Source: Pedosphaera sp.
GTDB taxonomy: Bacteria; Verrucomicrobiota; Verrucomicrobiia; Limisphaerales; AAA164-E04
Direction of reading: 5' to 3'
NCBI GenBank assembly: GCA_002690655.1
Contig: NZFL01000001.1
Location: 62,001 to 126,000 of the forward strand
DNA length: 64,000 bases
The stretch's first letter is position 1; every line of letters begins with the position of its first letter. The notes below the pieces were generated by a model. That model searched no databases. It was not told where the DNA came from and saw only the letters and a program-made list of their open reading frames with translations. Below, piece by piece: positions 48,925 to 59,313 of the stretch. Position numbers and translations under genes: made by a program.

Positions 48925-50318
48925 CTTTTTTTGCTTTTCTGTTGTTGCCTCATGGCCTGAAATTGTTCACGCCATCTCAAAACCCGATCCCGGATCTTGC
49001 GCTCGCTCCCCTGCTCTGTCGGTTCATAAAATTGTTTCTCCACACCCAGGTATTCCTGTGCGACAAAATGGTCGGGATGGGCATGCGCGTATTGATAGTC
49101 CTTGCCATGGCCAAGCCGCTTGGAACCTTGGTAATGACCATCCTTGAGGTGTATTGGAACGGGAATGGTTTTTCCTGAACGCACATCATCCAGAGCCTTG
49201 TCAATCGCAACCATTGCACTGTTACTCTTGTGAGCAGATGCGATATAGATCACTGCCTCGGCAATAGGGATACGTGCTTCGGGCCACCCAATAAATGAAG
49301 CAATTTCGTGTGCCGCATGTGCAAGCACCAATGCCATTGGGTCCGCAAGTCCGACGTCTTCCGCAGCGCAGATCACCACGCGACGAGTGATGAACCGGGG
49401 ATCTTCACCCGCATGAATCATTTTTGCCAACCAATAGAGAGAAGCATCAGGATCTCCACCACGCATCGATTTAATGAAGGCGGAGATGGTGTCGTAGTGG
49501 GCATCACCGTCACCATCGTAAACCACAGCCTTTTTCTGGATGCATTCCTCGGCGGCATCCAGATCGATATGGACCAAACCATCCTCTCCCTTCGGTGTGG
49601 TCAAGGCGGCGATCTCCAGAGAATTCAAAGCCTTACGCGCATCCCCATCAGCCAGTTTGGCCAGGTGTTGAACGGCGGCGTCTTCCACATGCAAGTTCAT
49701 GCTGCCCAGACCCCGCTCTTCATCCTTGATCGCTGTCTCAAGTAAAGTTCTCAAGGAGTGTTCACCAAGAGGTTGCAACTCAAATATCTGAGATCTGGAA
49801 ACAAGAGGAGAATTAACGAAGAAAAACGGATTGTGAGTAGTAGCTCCAATCAGTTTGATGACACCATTTTCAACATCAGGCAGAAGCACGTCCTGCTGAG
49901 ATTTATTGAATCGATGAATTTCGTCAACAAAGAGGAGTGTGGACGTTCCCGTGTTAGCCAATCGATTGGCAGCGGAACTGAGCACGCGCCTCATCTCAGC
50001 CACATTGGACTCCACACCACTGAGCCTTTCAAAATGAGCCTGCGTTCTTTGAGCGATAATTTGAGCAAGGGTTGTTTTACCTGTCCCAGGAGGCCCATAA
50101 AGTATGAGTGACTGGATTCGATCGGCTTCAATCGCCCGCCGCAACAATTTCCCGGGAGCGAGTATGTGCTCTTGACCGGCATACTCTTCCAAGGTACGCG
50201 GACGCATGCGGGAAGCCAATGGAGCTGACTCCAGCGAACTGGAATCATTGCCAGCGACCGATTTGACATCGTTGGGACTGGATTTGGGAGTAGACTGAAA
50301 TAGATCACCCTGGCTCAT
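48921..50318 (-). CDS. rarA: Replication-associated recombination protein A (AAA+ ATPase)
   Basis: PLASRMRPRTLEEYAGQEHIL; LYGPPGTGKTTLAQIIA; LLFVDEIHRFNKSQQDVLLP; LIGATTHNPFF; SAFIKSMRGGDPDASLYWLAKM. Confidence 0.96.
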   Translation of the reverse strand: MSQGDLFQSTPKSSPNDVKSVAGNDSSSLESAPLASRMRPRTLEEYAGQEHILAPGKLLRRAIEADRIQSLILYGPPGTGKTTLAQIIAQRTQAHFERLSGVESNVAEMRRVLSSAANRLANTGTSTLLFVDEIHRFNKSQQDVLLPDVENGVIKLIGATTHNPFFFVNSPLVSRSQIFELQPLGEHSLRTLLETAIKDEERGLGSMNLHVEDAAVQHLAKLADGDARKALNSLEIAALTTPKGEDGLVHIDLDAAEECIQKKAVVYDGDGDAHYDTISAFIKSMRGGDPDASLYWLAKMIHAGEDPRFITRRVVICAAEDVGLADPMALVLAHAAHEIASFIGWPEARIPIAEAVIYIASAHKSNSAMVAIDKALDDVRSGKTIPVPIHLKDGHYQGSKRLGHGKDYQYAHAHPDHFVAQEYLGVEKQFYEPTEQGSERKIRDRVLRWREQFQAMRQQQKSKKR

Positions 50319-50444
50319 GAGACCATTGTAGATTCCAATTCGAACAGATGCGAGATCTCTTCAATACCTGCTCCTCGATTAAGCAGTGAGCTGCATGTGC
50401 GGAGGCAGGTCAGGATGCATCGTTGAATAAATGATCAGGCCTAG

Positions 50445-50574
50445 AAAAAAGCCCCGCTAGTGCCGTGGGCCACAGTTCCTTGGAACGTGTTACATTAAAG
50501 TGGGACTGGCCCGCCGACATTCGACTTCCAGTCAAGGCCTGACGTGGATCGACTCCTAAGGCGTGGTGTCCCAT
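50445..50574 (-). ncRNA. Candidate structured small RNA upstream of rarA (identity unknown; 6S RNA is one hypothesis)
   Basis: No supported ORF; minus-strand promoter-like TTGAAA-N16-TAATAA (50607-50580); stem GGGCCA(..)GTTCC / GGGAC-TGGCCC (50467-50512); T6 tract at 50450-50445 preceded by GCCC...GGGC. Confidence 0.35.
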
Positions 50575-50579
50575 GTTTT

Positions 50580-50607
50580 TTATTACGGTTCAAGGATAGT
50601 ATTTCAA
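50580..50607 (-). promoter_or_regulatory. Sigma70-type promoter candidate
   Basis: Minus strand: TTGAAA (50607-50602), 16-nt spacer, TAATAA (50585-50580). Confidence 0.4.
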
Positions 50608-50740
50608 CACGAGCATAAGTAGGGCTTTAAAATGAGCACATACTAAGGATGTAAAAGATCAAACCAAAGACCCAGGTCATTGGTCATTTGAAGTTATCTC
50701 TGTGCGGCACCTCAAACAAGCATTATATCGATGCTGCGTC

Positions 50741-51310
50741 TTAACGCATCCGACTGACACCAACCAGCCAGAACGCAAATGTGTGATCAGTCGGGATCAG
50801 CCCCTGTGGGTCAGGGACGCAAGCACCCGAAAATAGGTCGGAATCTTCCTGAAGTGTTGCCCGGATTAAGGTTACGGTTTCTGCTATCTTCGTGATCATC
50901 CCATAGTGATGGATCAAAGGCTTGGCGTGTGTTTGAGAATGAAACGTGGGCGTCTCCCCACAACACATTCAACCCAACAGGGTTCCGGTTGGTTTTGTCA
51001 TACCCGCAGGCTGCCCATCCGATCCACCAAACAATCGATAAGACCACCAGGGCTTGCTTTGGGGCAGTTTTTCAGGATTGAAGAGTGCAGGATATAAAGC
51101 ATTCTCATGATCATCTGCATAGAGGAAATTACCGATCCCCAGCTGACGCAGATTATTGATACAGCTTACACGATGTGCCTTGTTTTTTGCCACACTGAGT
51201 GCCGGAAGCAGCATACTGGCCAATATGGCGATGATGGCAATGACGACAAGCAGTTCAATCATTGTAAAACCAGATTGAGACCTTGATGCCGCTGGGTATG
51301 GGTTATTCAT
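50741..51310 (-). pseudogene. Frameshifted/internally deleted type II pseudopilin-like protein
   Basis: N-terminal [46 protein letters not shown] in one frame; C-terminal [23 protein letters not shown] in another; possible tail PDPQGLIPTDHTFAFWLVG in a third. Confidence 0.7.
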
Positions 51311-52598
51311 GCCTCAAAGCCTCGATAGGATCGAGACTCGCAGCTGCGTTGGCCGGATAAAGACCAAAAACAACACCTACAGCTCCGGAAATACCAAACG
51401 CAAGTATAACGGACCAAAGCGTCACAATAGTGTTCATGTCTGTCACAGCGGTGACAATGTAGGGAGTGATGACTCCAACGATTACTCCCACTAAACCACC
51501 ACCTACAGACAGGACAATTGTTTCTACAAGGAATTGAATTGTGATATCGTTTTTCTTCGCACCAAGAGCTCTCCTTACACCTATTTCACGGGTGCGTTCG
51601 GTCACGTTCGCAAGCATGATGTTCATGATGCCAATCCCACCAACCAATAGAGAAATGGCTGCGATCGATCCAAGCACGATGTTGAACATACGCTTGGTTG
51701 CCTCCGCTTGTCGCAGCAGCTGTAATGGGACTGTGATTTCATAGTCTTCCTCCTTGTGAAATCGTGCAAGCAAGGTTCGAATTTGAGGGTCTGCCGACTC
51801 AACATACGGTTGGTCTTGCATTTGAACTCTGATTTCGTGCACCTGAACTGTTTCCGAGTTAACAGTGTTACCCGTGCGTTTAATGATTGTTTCCCCAAAT
51901 CGCGTCTTGGCTGTGGCCAAGGGGATATAGACGTTGTTCTCCATGGTCTCCCCTTCTGTTTCACCTGATTGAGGTCGATCACCCGGAGTATTTATTTCAC
52001 GCACCAAACCCACCACTTTATAGTAATTGCCGGCAATCTTGATGATTTGCTTCAACGGATCGTGGTAGGGAAACAAACGTTGCGCAAGCGAGGTGGTCAA
52101 GACACAGATATTTTGTTTATACACTTCATCCATTGGGCTGATGAAACGCCCACTGACCAAATCGATACTGACAATATCGGGGTAAAAAGAAAGGGTACCT
52201 ATAACCTGACAGGGTAATTCCATCTCATAGAAACGAACATTTTCGCGTATGATGCGCATCGGTAGTACTCGCTGCACTCCTGGTATAGTAGAGTAGATAC
52301 GTGCTGTGTCATCATAGCTGAGACCATATTGAATACCTCTGCTTCTACCGTTTGAATTGTTGGATTCGCGGGCCTGCTCGGGAGGTTTGACACTTCTGAC
52401 AATGATATTGTTACTTCCTAGAGCTTTGATGCGTTCCTGCGCCTCAAAGGATGCGCCTTCTCCAATTGCCAACATGGCAATCACTGAGCACACACCAAAA
52501 ATAATACCCATCATGGTGAGACCGGACCGAAGTTTGTGGAGCAAGAGGGTTTTGATTCCCAACTGCACCGTGCTCATGAAATGTTGGTATCCTACCAT
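51303..52598 (-). CDS. MacB-like ABC transporter permease (FtsX domain)
   Basis: [90 protein letters not shown]. Confidence 0.95.
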   Translation of the reverse strand: MVGYQHFMSTVQLGIKTLLLHKLRSGLTMMGIIFGVCSVIAMLAIGEGASFEAQERIKALGSNNIIVRSVKPPEQARESNNSNGRSRGIQYGLSYDDTARIYSTIPGVQRVLPMRIIRENVRFYEMELPCQVIGTLSFYPDIVSIDLVSGRFISPMDEVYKQNICVLTTSLAQRLFPYHDPLKQIIKIAGNYYKVVGLVREINTPGDRPQSGETEGETMENNVYIPLATAKTRFGETIIKRTGNTVNSETVQVHEIRVQMQDQPYVESADPQIRTLLARFHKEEDYEITVPLQLLRQAEATKRMFNIVLGSIAAISLLVGGIGIMNIMLANVTERTREIGVRRALGAKKNDITIQFLVETIVLSVGGGLVGVIVGVITPYIVTAVTDMNTIVTLWSVILAFGISGAVGVVFGLYPANAAASLDPIEALRHE

Positions 52599-52603
52599 GT
52601 TCG

Positions 52604-53338
52604 TCAGCGTCTTTTGTTCACCTTCTTGCGGGCTTCGCCAGAGGCTCTTTTGACTTCCACCCGGTCGACAAGTCCATCTTTCATTTGGATCACTCGATGC
52701 GCTCTCTCCGCAACATAATTATCATGCGTGACGAGAACGATTGTTTTCCCGCTGTCATTGAGATCATCAATTAGATCGAGAACTTCCAGACCCGTTTTCG
52801 AATCCAGATTACCCGTTGGTTCGTCAGCGAGAATCATCAATGGGTCATTGACGAGCGATCTGGCAATGGCCACCCGCTGCTGCTGTCCACCCGAAAGTTG
52901 ATTAGGCCGGTGAGTGAGTCGATCACCTAATCCAACCAGCCTACCCAATTCAGCACAGCGCTCATAGGATTCCTGCATACTCTGGCCCTGATAGAATAAG
53001 GGCACCTGAATGTTCTCGAGAACGGTCAACTGCGCAATCAGATTGTATGATTGGAAAATAAAGCCAATACGGCGGCCGCGCACGTCGGACAGGGCGTCAT
53101 CCCCCATCTGCGCTACGTCCTCACCGCCGAGCCAATAAGCACCAGCAGTGGGCCGGTCAAGGCATCCGAGTAGATTGAGCATGGTGGATTTTCCTGATCC
53201 CGAAGGCCCCATGATCGCCACGTATTCACCTTGATGAATATCAACATTCACACCCCGCAAAGCCATGACCTCAATGTCATCCCCCATCACATATTTGCGT
53301 TCAATACCCTCGATTTTGATGATCGGTCCTGAATCCAA
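52604..53338 (-). CDS. ABC transporter ATP-binding protein (MacB/LolD type)
   Basis: [54 protein letters not shown]. Confidence 0.96.
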   Translation of the reverse strand: MDSGPIIKIEGIERKYVMGDDIEVMALRGVNVDIHQGEYVAIMGPSGSGKSTMLNLLGCLDRPTAGAYWLGGEDVAQMGDDALSDVRGRRIGFIFQSYNLIAQLTVLENIQVPLFYQGQSMQESYERCAELGRLVGLGDRLTHRPNQLSGGQQQRVAIARSLVNDPLMILADEPTGNLDSKTGLEVLDLIDDLNDSGKTIVLVTHDNYVAERAHRVIQMKDGLVDRVEVKRASGEARKKVNKRR

Positions 53339-53377
53339 ACGGTTTCCTTTCGTTAAAAAAATACTCTAATCGAAACA

Positions 53378-55168
53378 TTATTTTCCACCGGGTGCACCAC
53401 CGCCGCCCTGCGATTTCTGATACTGTTTGATGGCTGCCGCGCGCTCTTCATCACTTACTTTCCCATCGCCATTGGTATCGAACCGTTTCATCATGGCTTC
53501 ACGATTAAAGCCACCACCGCCCCGACCGCCTGGCTTGCTTTCGCCTCTCTGGCCGGCAGGACCTCCCTGCATTTGAGGACGACCACCGCGCTCACCTGCT
53601 TTGGGTTTGAGTTTTTCCAACGCCTTGGTATCAGGCTTAAGATCAGAGTCACTCATTTTTTCCCCATCATCAAAAATTTCACCAGCCAGATCTACCTCTT
53701 CCATCTTCAATGGAGGTGCCAGCAGGATTCGATCATCTTCTCCAACTCCATTGAGGATCTGAATGAATTTCGTATTGAACAGCCCCACCTGGACTGGAGT
53801 ACGTTCTGGATCTCCAATGGAGGACTTGTAAACCACTTGCTGGCTATTCACAGTGGTTACAGATTGGATGGGTACCTTTAGGGTATTGGCAATGTTAGTG
53901 ATCACAATTTCTGCCCGCGCCGACACCCCTGGTTTAAGATCCGGCAATGGATCAGTAACCAGTATTTCGGTCCTGTATTCCTTTAAGTTAGGGTCGCTGA
54001 AGAATGACGCTGAATCTGGAAGAGGTGCGACTTTACTGACAATGCCCTTGAATCGCTCATCAGGCATGGAGTCAAGAACAACAAATGCGGTTTGACCCTT
54101 TTTGACCTTGTTTACCTGCGATTCATGTACCTTGATATCGACTTTCATTTGAGAGGTGTCAGGCAATGTGATTAGATCCTGACGTTTACGGACAGTGGCC
54201 CCCTCTTCAATCATGGATTCTGAACTGAAGCGGCTCCTTGATTTTGCATAAACCACCATGCCAGCAATTGGAGCATAAATTTTGGACTTGTCCAATTGCT
54301 CTGTCTCCTTGTCCAACCTCTCCTTGTTCAAGATCAGCGAATTGCTTTGAGTGATCAAATCAGAAATAGCCTTGTTGAGGCTGTTGGTTGATTGCAGGAT
54401 CACACGACTTAGTTGGTTGGATGCCTCGATCAAAGCCGAAACGTATTGTTCTTCAAGTTTGGGCAGATCATAATTTTGAAGCATCGTCAATTCAGTCCTT
54501 GACTGCTCGAGGCTGAGGAGTGAGTTGGTAACAGACAATTGATCCTGTTCCAACTTGGTTTTTGTTTCGAATCCTTCCTTGAACAATCGCTGAGACCAGA
54601 AAAGACGATCTTGGGCAATTTTCAAACTTTCTTCAGTGGTTTGAATCGAAATCTCTGCATTGCGTAATTGCTGCAGTTTGTCACCTTCAACAAATTTTTT
54701 GTAATCAATATAAGCAAAATTGGTAGACAAGATGGCTGCGTCGATCTGACTTTGAACCTGACTTTGCTCGATTTGCAGGTTGGCCTTGGCAGCTTCAACT
54801 TCCTGCACTGCCTTTTCGTAGCTCAACTTTTGCTGGTTCAATTGTTCTTCTGCTTCTGCCGAATCAAGTTCAACGAGCAATTCTCCCTCCTTGACCACAG
54901 TGCCTTCAGGTATGATGTAAATCACACGAGAGTTGCCATCTACTTCATTGCGTATGACTTCCTGATTGACAGCTTCCAAGGTCCCCCCCGCATTAACAGA
55001 TACGAGGAAGTCCCCTCTTTTTACGACATAAAAAGACTCTGATGCGCCGCCGCCCCCACCCATGCTTGACAAAAACCAAAGCACAATCAAAGCAGCGGTA
55101 ATGACACCCAAAATTAGTTTGGGTTTTGCAGGGCTTGATTTATCTGCAGATTTTGCATTCTGACTCAT
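53378..55168 (-). CDS. HlyD/MacA-like periplasmic adaptor with C-terminal EF-hand
   Basis: N-terminal TM; YVVKRGDFLVSVNAGGTLEAVNQEVIRNEVDG; coiled coil; YAPIAGMVVYAKS; C-terminal Gly-rich linker plus FDTNGDGKVSDEERAAA. Confidence 0.92.
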   Translation of the reverse strand: MSQNAKSADKSSPAKPKLILGVITAALIVLWFLSSMGGGGGASESFYVVKRGDFLVSVNAGGTLEAVNQEVIRNEVDGNSRVIYIIPEGTVVKEGELLVELDSAEAEEQLNQQKLSYEKAVQEVEAAKANLQIEQSQVQSQIDAAILSTNFAYIDYKKFVEGDKLQQLRNAEISIQTTEESLKIAQDRLFWSQRLFKEGFETKTKLEQDQLSVTNSLLSLEQSRTELTMLQNYDLPKLEEQYVSALIEASNQLSRVILQSTNSLNKAISDLITQSNSLILNKERLDKETEQLDKSKIYAPIAGMVVYAKSRSRFSSESMIEEGATVRKRQDLITLPDTSQMKVDIKVHESQVNKVKKGQTAFVVLDSMPDERFKGIVSKVAPLPDSASFFSDPNLKEYRTEILVTDPLPDLKPGVSARAEIVITNIANTLKVPIQSVTTVNSQQVVYKSSIGDPERTPVQVGLFNTKFIQILNGVGEDDRILLAPPLKMEEVDLAGEIFDDGEKMSDSDLKPDTKALEKLKPKAGERGGRPQMQGGPAGQRGESKPGGRGGGGFNREAMMKRFDTNGDGKVSDEERAAAIKQYQKSQGGGGAPGGK

Positions 55169-55193
55169 AAGGATTTGATATTAATCTAAAATT

Positions 55194-56960
55194 CTACTTG
55201 TTGAAAAGTTCTTCGGGGGTAGGCAATGCTAGATCATCACCCTCTTCGGCAGCTTCATTGAAAGATTCTTCGGATTTCCGTTGTCCTGTTTTTAAGTCCA
55301 CAATGACCGCAGATTCGTCAATCCAAAAAGCATTTCGATTTGTTCTCAAGATACCAATATCGAGCAAAAGCGACATACGGGATTCCAAGTAATCCACGAC
55401 CAAGGTGATCAGAGAATTTCGTGCTGCCACCAAATCGTCCTGTGCATCCTGAATGTCGCGAATTGTAGCACGCCCTGCCTGATAATTCAGATCGGCACCC
55501 TTGACGCGCTCATCGGCCAACTGCACGGCAAGTTTTTGAATTTGATAATTCTGTTCAAACTGCTTGAGGTTACGCAGCCCAAGACGAATCTGATTACGTT
55601 TGTTATCGAGTGCCAGACTGAGACGACGAAGAGCCGCTTCAAAACTGATAATCGTGGATCGATATTGGTTGCGTTCCCTAAATCGATTGATCGGCAGGTC
55701 GAATTCAACCCCCATACCCGCACGTATATCATCTGGGTCAAAGCTGGTGTAGTCTGTTGGCCGATCAGAGGACAAGGAAGCGTCAGCGAAGAAATCAATG
55801 CCGGTTTTGAGACGGTTGGCAGCCACGTATACCTTACGTTTGGAATCCTCAAAGCGATCAATATCATTCATCAAAGGCCACGAATATTCCAAAGCTAACT
55901 CAAAAGCATATTCAGCGTCTATATCAAGCAATGGGAGTCCTTCTTGAGACAAAGACTCAAGGGCGCTATCATCCAGGTCGAGATCAATGCCAAGCGGTAA
56001 TCCAAGGTTGATTTTAAAGCGGTCTAATGTAGTTTGATAATTGGCGATGACATTGATGTAGGAGTTCCGGGTTGACAGTTCTGCTTGCTGCGCTTGACCA
56101 ATACCGACGCTTGTCTCCAGACCAGCGTCCAGACGGCGGTTCAATCGAACTGTTTGATTCGTCCTGCTCTGGTAGTCAAGATATCGGTTGCGGATGATGT
56201 CCTTGTTCTGAAGTAGCCGGAAATAATCAAGAACTGTATTGACCGAAAACTCGTTTTGAAAGTGACTGAAATCGCGAATGGCATAGGCGACGTTGCGTTC
56301 AGCCTGCTTAAGGTTTTCGGTTGCGACACGGCTTCCTGCGTCACGCAAAAGTGGTTGAAACAAATTAACGGAGATGGTGCTGACTGCAGAACGTCTTGGA
56401 TTTCCAGTATAAAATTTCAAGAGGTCATTGGCAAATGATGCACCGATATTTCCACCCGTTCGGAGGGCCTGATTGACGCTCAACCGGGAATTGACACCAC
56501 CGCTGCGCTCACCATTGCTGCCTCGGTCGCCGGAAGCAGTGGATCGTGCAAGAAAATTGGGACTGAAAACAAACTCAGTTTCACTCAAGCTGAGGGCTGT
56601 AAGATAAAGAGATTCTTTCTGATTCTGGTATTCACGGCTGCTTTGAATAGCAAGATCAATGGATGTATTGATGTCGATGTATTTTTCCTCTTTGAAATTT
56701 CGATCATCGATAATCTCCTGAGAGGATATGTCTTCAGGTAAGCGCTCTGAATAACGCGTATCAACACTGAACTCGGAACTCTCGCCGAAAAGATCGGTCT
56801 CAATCTGCTCAATAATTGAATACACGTCTTTGTCTGTCTTCTTCTTGTAATAGGAAGACTTGCAGGCTACTAACACGGAGCAACACACGGTGGCTGCCAG
56901 AAAGATCCAGCGATTTGGTTTATTCCTAGATAATAATCCCATTATTTGGTACATCCTCAA
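55194..56960 (-). CDS. TolC family outer membrane efflux protein
   Basis: Lipobox-like LVACKSS; TLDRFKINLGLPLGIDLDLDDSAL; GMGVEFDLPINRFRERNQYRSTIISFEAALRRLSLALD; RVKGADLNYQAGRATIRDIQDAQDDLVAARN. Confidence 0.88.
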   Translation of the reverse strand: MRMYQIMGLLSRNKPNRWIFLAATVCCSVLVACKSSYYKKKTDKDVYSIIEQIETDLFGESSEFSVDTRYSERLPEDISSQEIIDDRNFKEEKYIDINTSIDLAIQSSREYQNQKESLYLTALSLSETEFVFSPNFLARSTASGDRGSNGERSGGVNSRLSVNQALRTGGNIGASFANDLLKFYTGNPRRSAVSTISVNLFQPLLRDAGSRVATENLKQAERNVAYAIRDFSHFQNEFSVNTVLDYFRLLQNKDIIRNRYLDYQSRTNQTVRLNRRLDAGLETSVGIGQAQQAELSTRNSYINVIANYQTTLDRFKINLGLPLGIDLDLDDSALESLSQEGLPLLDIDAEYAFELALEYSWPLMNDIDRFEDSKRKVYVAANRLKTGIDFFADASLSSDRPTDYTSFDPDDIRAGMGVEFDLPINRFRERNQYRSTIISFEAALRRLSLALDNKRNQIRLGLRNLKQFEQNYQIQKLAVQLADERVKGADLNYQAGRATIRDIQDAQDDLVAARNSLITLVVDYLESRMSLLLDIGILRTNRNAFWIDESAVIVDLKTGQRKSEESFNEAAEEGDDLALPTPEELFNK

Positions 56961-57042
56961 TTTAGCAGGTCTGACAGGGTAAACTCGGGAAAAGTTACAT
57001 CATAAATTCACAAAGACAAGTGAGCTTATTTCAAGAACCAAC

Positions 57043-57084
57043 TCAAAAAATAAACTGGCGCCCACAGCACGTGGACGCCAGATT
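57043..57084 (-). terminator. Intrinsic terminator downstream of the 57116-58264 gene
   Basis: ctggcgcccac-agcac-gtggacgccag stem (10 of 11 pairs) followed on the minus strand by TTTATTTTTT. Confidence 0.75.
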
Positions 57085-57115
57085 TGTTTAAAAACGATGT
57101 TGTGGTCAGCAATAG

Positions 57116-58264
57116 TTAATTTTGTATGACGGCTCGAAATATCCGATGACGTCTTGGCGCTATTCGCTCAGTATGGGTAACAGTGCCCGTCTCATTGACC
57201 AAATCCGATGCTCGTCTCGACCAATTTTCAAAATCATCCGTCGCTTCGATCGTGTAAACTTCACCTATGTTGCCGGTAACCACAAAATTAACTCTGCGTG
57301 CGACTTCATCGAGCGCCACAGAGAGGGACGGTCCTTCAGTGGGTTCCACCACAACAGGGTCGACAGAAACATTCGCAAATGAACTGCGGAGTGAAGCATC
57401 GGTCGTTGAAGCAAGAACGGCAAACTGACCTGCATCTGCCAAACTCACCGCGTCTATGGTCAATACCGATCCGGTAGCGCCAGAAATATCATTACCATTC
57501 AATTGCCATTGATAGGTGATGTTTTCGGCACCAACAGCCTCAGCTGAGAGAGTCAGAGCGCCACCCTCCACTAATGCAAGGTCTCCGGGTTGTTGTGCAA
57601 AGCTGAGCGGGTTTTCAATGCCTTCCACTGCAAAATTCTGCTCCCAATCGACAGCTTCAGGGCTATTGATGATCACTGCCTGACCTACGCTGATAATCGG
57701 CTCTGCAGGCAACCATAATCCATCGACGAAAATAGCAGGGTTCTCGACAGTGCCATCCGGGTTGATACCGCCTACCGTGGTTCCGGAAGGTGGATTAAAA
57801 CCAAGATCAGCGGAAATAAGACCGCCCGCCGCCAAACGGCTCCCCCGAGCAGATTCGCCTTGTGGGATAAAATTGTTCAGTGAACCAACAAGCGGCTTGC
57901 CAAAAGTAAACCACTGGTAAGCCTCAGGAGAATCAATTCGAGCTCCCTCTCCGGGGGTAAGGCTCATCAAAGGATTTGACCAAGTGCTTGAATCTGCCGA
58001 CCATGCATTCGCAATCCATACGCCATCAACTAGTTTGGAGACACTGAAGCCGTCAGGGACTTCTGTGAATAAATCAGAGACCAAATTGCTCCCGGATTGA
58101 AAGGGATTGGAAACCATTGAATTACCTTGCGGTAGATCCACCAAGTGAAATCCAACACCCACGGACTGGGCTTTCATATTGAGGGCTCCAACAGTCAGCA
58201 ACGCTAGACAGGCGCTTGAGAATGACTTTCCAAATAAATTTCTTAAGTTCAAAATGGCCTCCAT
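57116..58264 (-). CDS. Secreted Ig-like domain-containing hypothetical protein
   Basis: Signal peptide; Ig-like QQPGDLALVEGGALTLSAEAVGAENITYQWQLNGNDISGATGSVLTIDAVSLADAGQFAV; C-terminal VYTIEATDDFENWSRRAS. Confidence 0.75.
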   Translation of the reverse strand: MEAILNLRNLFGKSFSSACLALLTVGALNMKAQSVGVGFHLVDLPQGNSMVSNPFQSGSNLVSDLFTEVPDGFSVSKLVDGVWIANAWSADSSTWSNPLMSLTPGEGARIDSPEAYQWFTFGKPLVGSLNNFIPQGESARGSRLAAGGLISADLGFNPPSGTTVGGINPDGTVENPAIFVDGLWLPAEPIISVGQAVIINSPEAVDWEQNFAVEGIENPLSFAQQPGDLALVEGGALTLSAEAVGAENITYQWQLNGNDISGATGSVLTIDAVSLADAGQFAVLASTTDASLRSSFANVSVDPVVVEPTEGPSLSVALDEVARRVNFVVTGNIGEVYTIEATDDFENWSRRASDLVNETGTVTHTERIAPRRHRIFRAVIQN

Positions 58265-58356
58265 GATATTCTTTGTATAGCAAAGACGATACCAATCTCT
58301 TAATCACCCAAGAGATTATTGTCAAAGTTAATCGGGTTTCCGGCTGCCAGAACGCA

Positions 58357-59277
58357 TCACAACTCCAGATCTTCTTCCTCTTCTATCTCACGCAGACGTT
58401 TACGCGGTAGCCGAAGCCTGACAAAACCATAAATTAAGTATGCAGTAAAGATGAGTGGAAGAATGATAGGCAGGATCTTGTTCTGCAGTATGAAAATGAG
58501 CCCAATAAACAGAATAGCCCCTACGATTGTTAAAAACCGCCCACGTGTTCGAAATCCGACGCCTTTGAAAGAAGGATATCGCACCTCACTGATCATCATT
58601 GCTGATAAGAAGACCAATAAGACAGGCAAAACGTACCTCCATTGACCAGTCGAAAACCCCTTGTCTTCCCACCACATTAAAAACAGTGTTAAGGATGCCA
58701 CCAGACCCGCTGCCGCAGGAATGGGAAAACCCAGAAATTCGTTATTGGACCCAGAATCCGGCTCCGCAGCCATGACATTGAAACGAGCCAATCGCAATGC
58801 ACCGCATATTAAGTATACCGAGGCTATGAACCAACCGATCTCCTGATGCTGAATGAAAACATCTTTCAATACGATGCGATGTACCAGAAACGCCGGAGCC
58901 ACTCCAAAGGAGACAATGTCCGCCAGAGAGTCAAACTCACGTCCAAAAGGACTTTCCAAGCCTCCCATGCGAGCTACCCGGCCATCCAATAGATCAAACA
59001 AACAAGCTAACAGAATCAGCAAGAGGGCCTTGAGAATGATATTATTAAAATCCTCACGCGCGGGATCAGCCTGAACAATGTTCGTCAATGCAAGAAACCC
59101 ACAGAACAGGTTACCTGCCGTCATAAGATTCGGCAGGATAAAGATCCTTAACTTGGTGTTGGAGCCATCAGCACCGCTGTTCTCATGTTGAGCAACCATT
59201 TTTTCGTTTGAATCGGGTGCGCGGACTTTTTGAGATCGACGCGCTCTCCCTTCAGTTGTGTCAGATTGTCGCATCAA
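58357..59277 (-). CDS. pssA: CDP-diacylglycerol--serine O-phosphatidyltransferase
   Basis: CDP-alcohol phosphotransferase motif DLLDGRVARMGGLESPFGREFDSLAD; FILPNLMTAGNLFCGFLAL; multiple TM helices. Confidence 0.93.
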   Translation of the reverse strand: MMRQSDTTEGRARRSQKVRAPDSNEKMVAQHENSGADGSNTKLRIFILPNLMTAGNLFCGFLALTNIVQADPAREDFNNIILKALLLILLACLFDLLDGRVARMGGLESPFGREFDSLADIVSFGVAPAFLVHRIVLKDVFIQHQEIGWFIASVYLICGALRLARFNVMAAEPDSGSNNEFLGFPIPAAAGLVASLTLFLMWWEDKGFSTGQWRYVLPVLLVFLSAMMISEVRYPSFKGVGFRTRGRFLTIVGAILFIGLIFILQNKILPIILPLIFTAYLIYGFVRLRLPRKRLREIEEEEDLEL

Positions 59278-59313
59278 TCATTAAAGGCGTTTCAGACGAG
59301 AGTAGAGACCCGA

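Noticed and set aside
50461-50570. Signal recognition particle RNA or tmRNA in the rarA upstream gap
   Set aside because: Lacks the SRP apical motif (GGAAGGAAGCAGC-like) and tmRNA end motifs (GGGGCTGATTCTGGATTCGAC, TTCGA..CTCCACCA).
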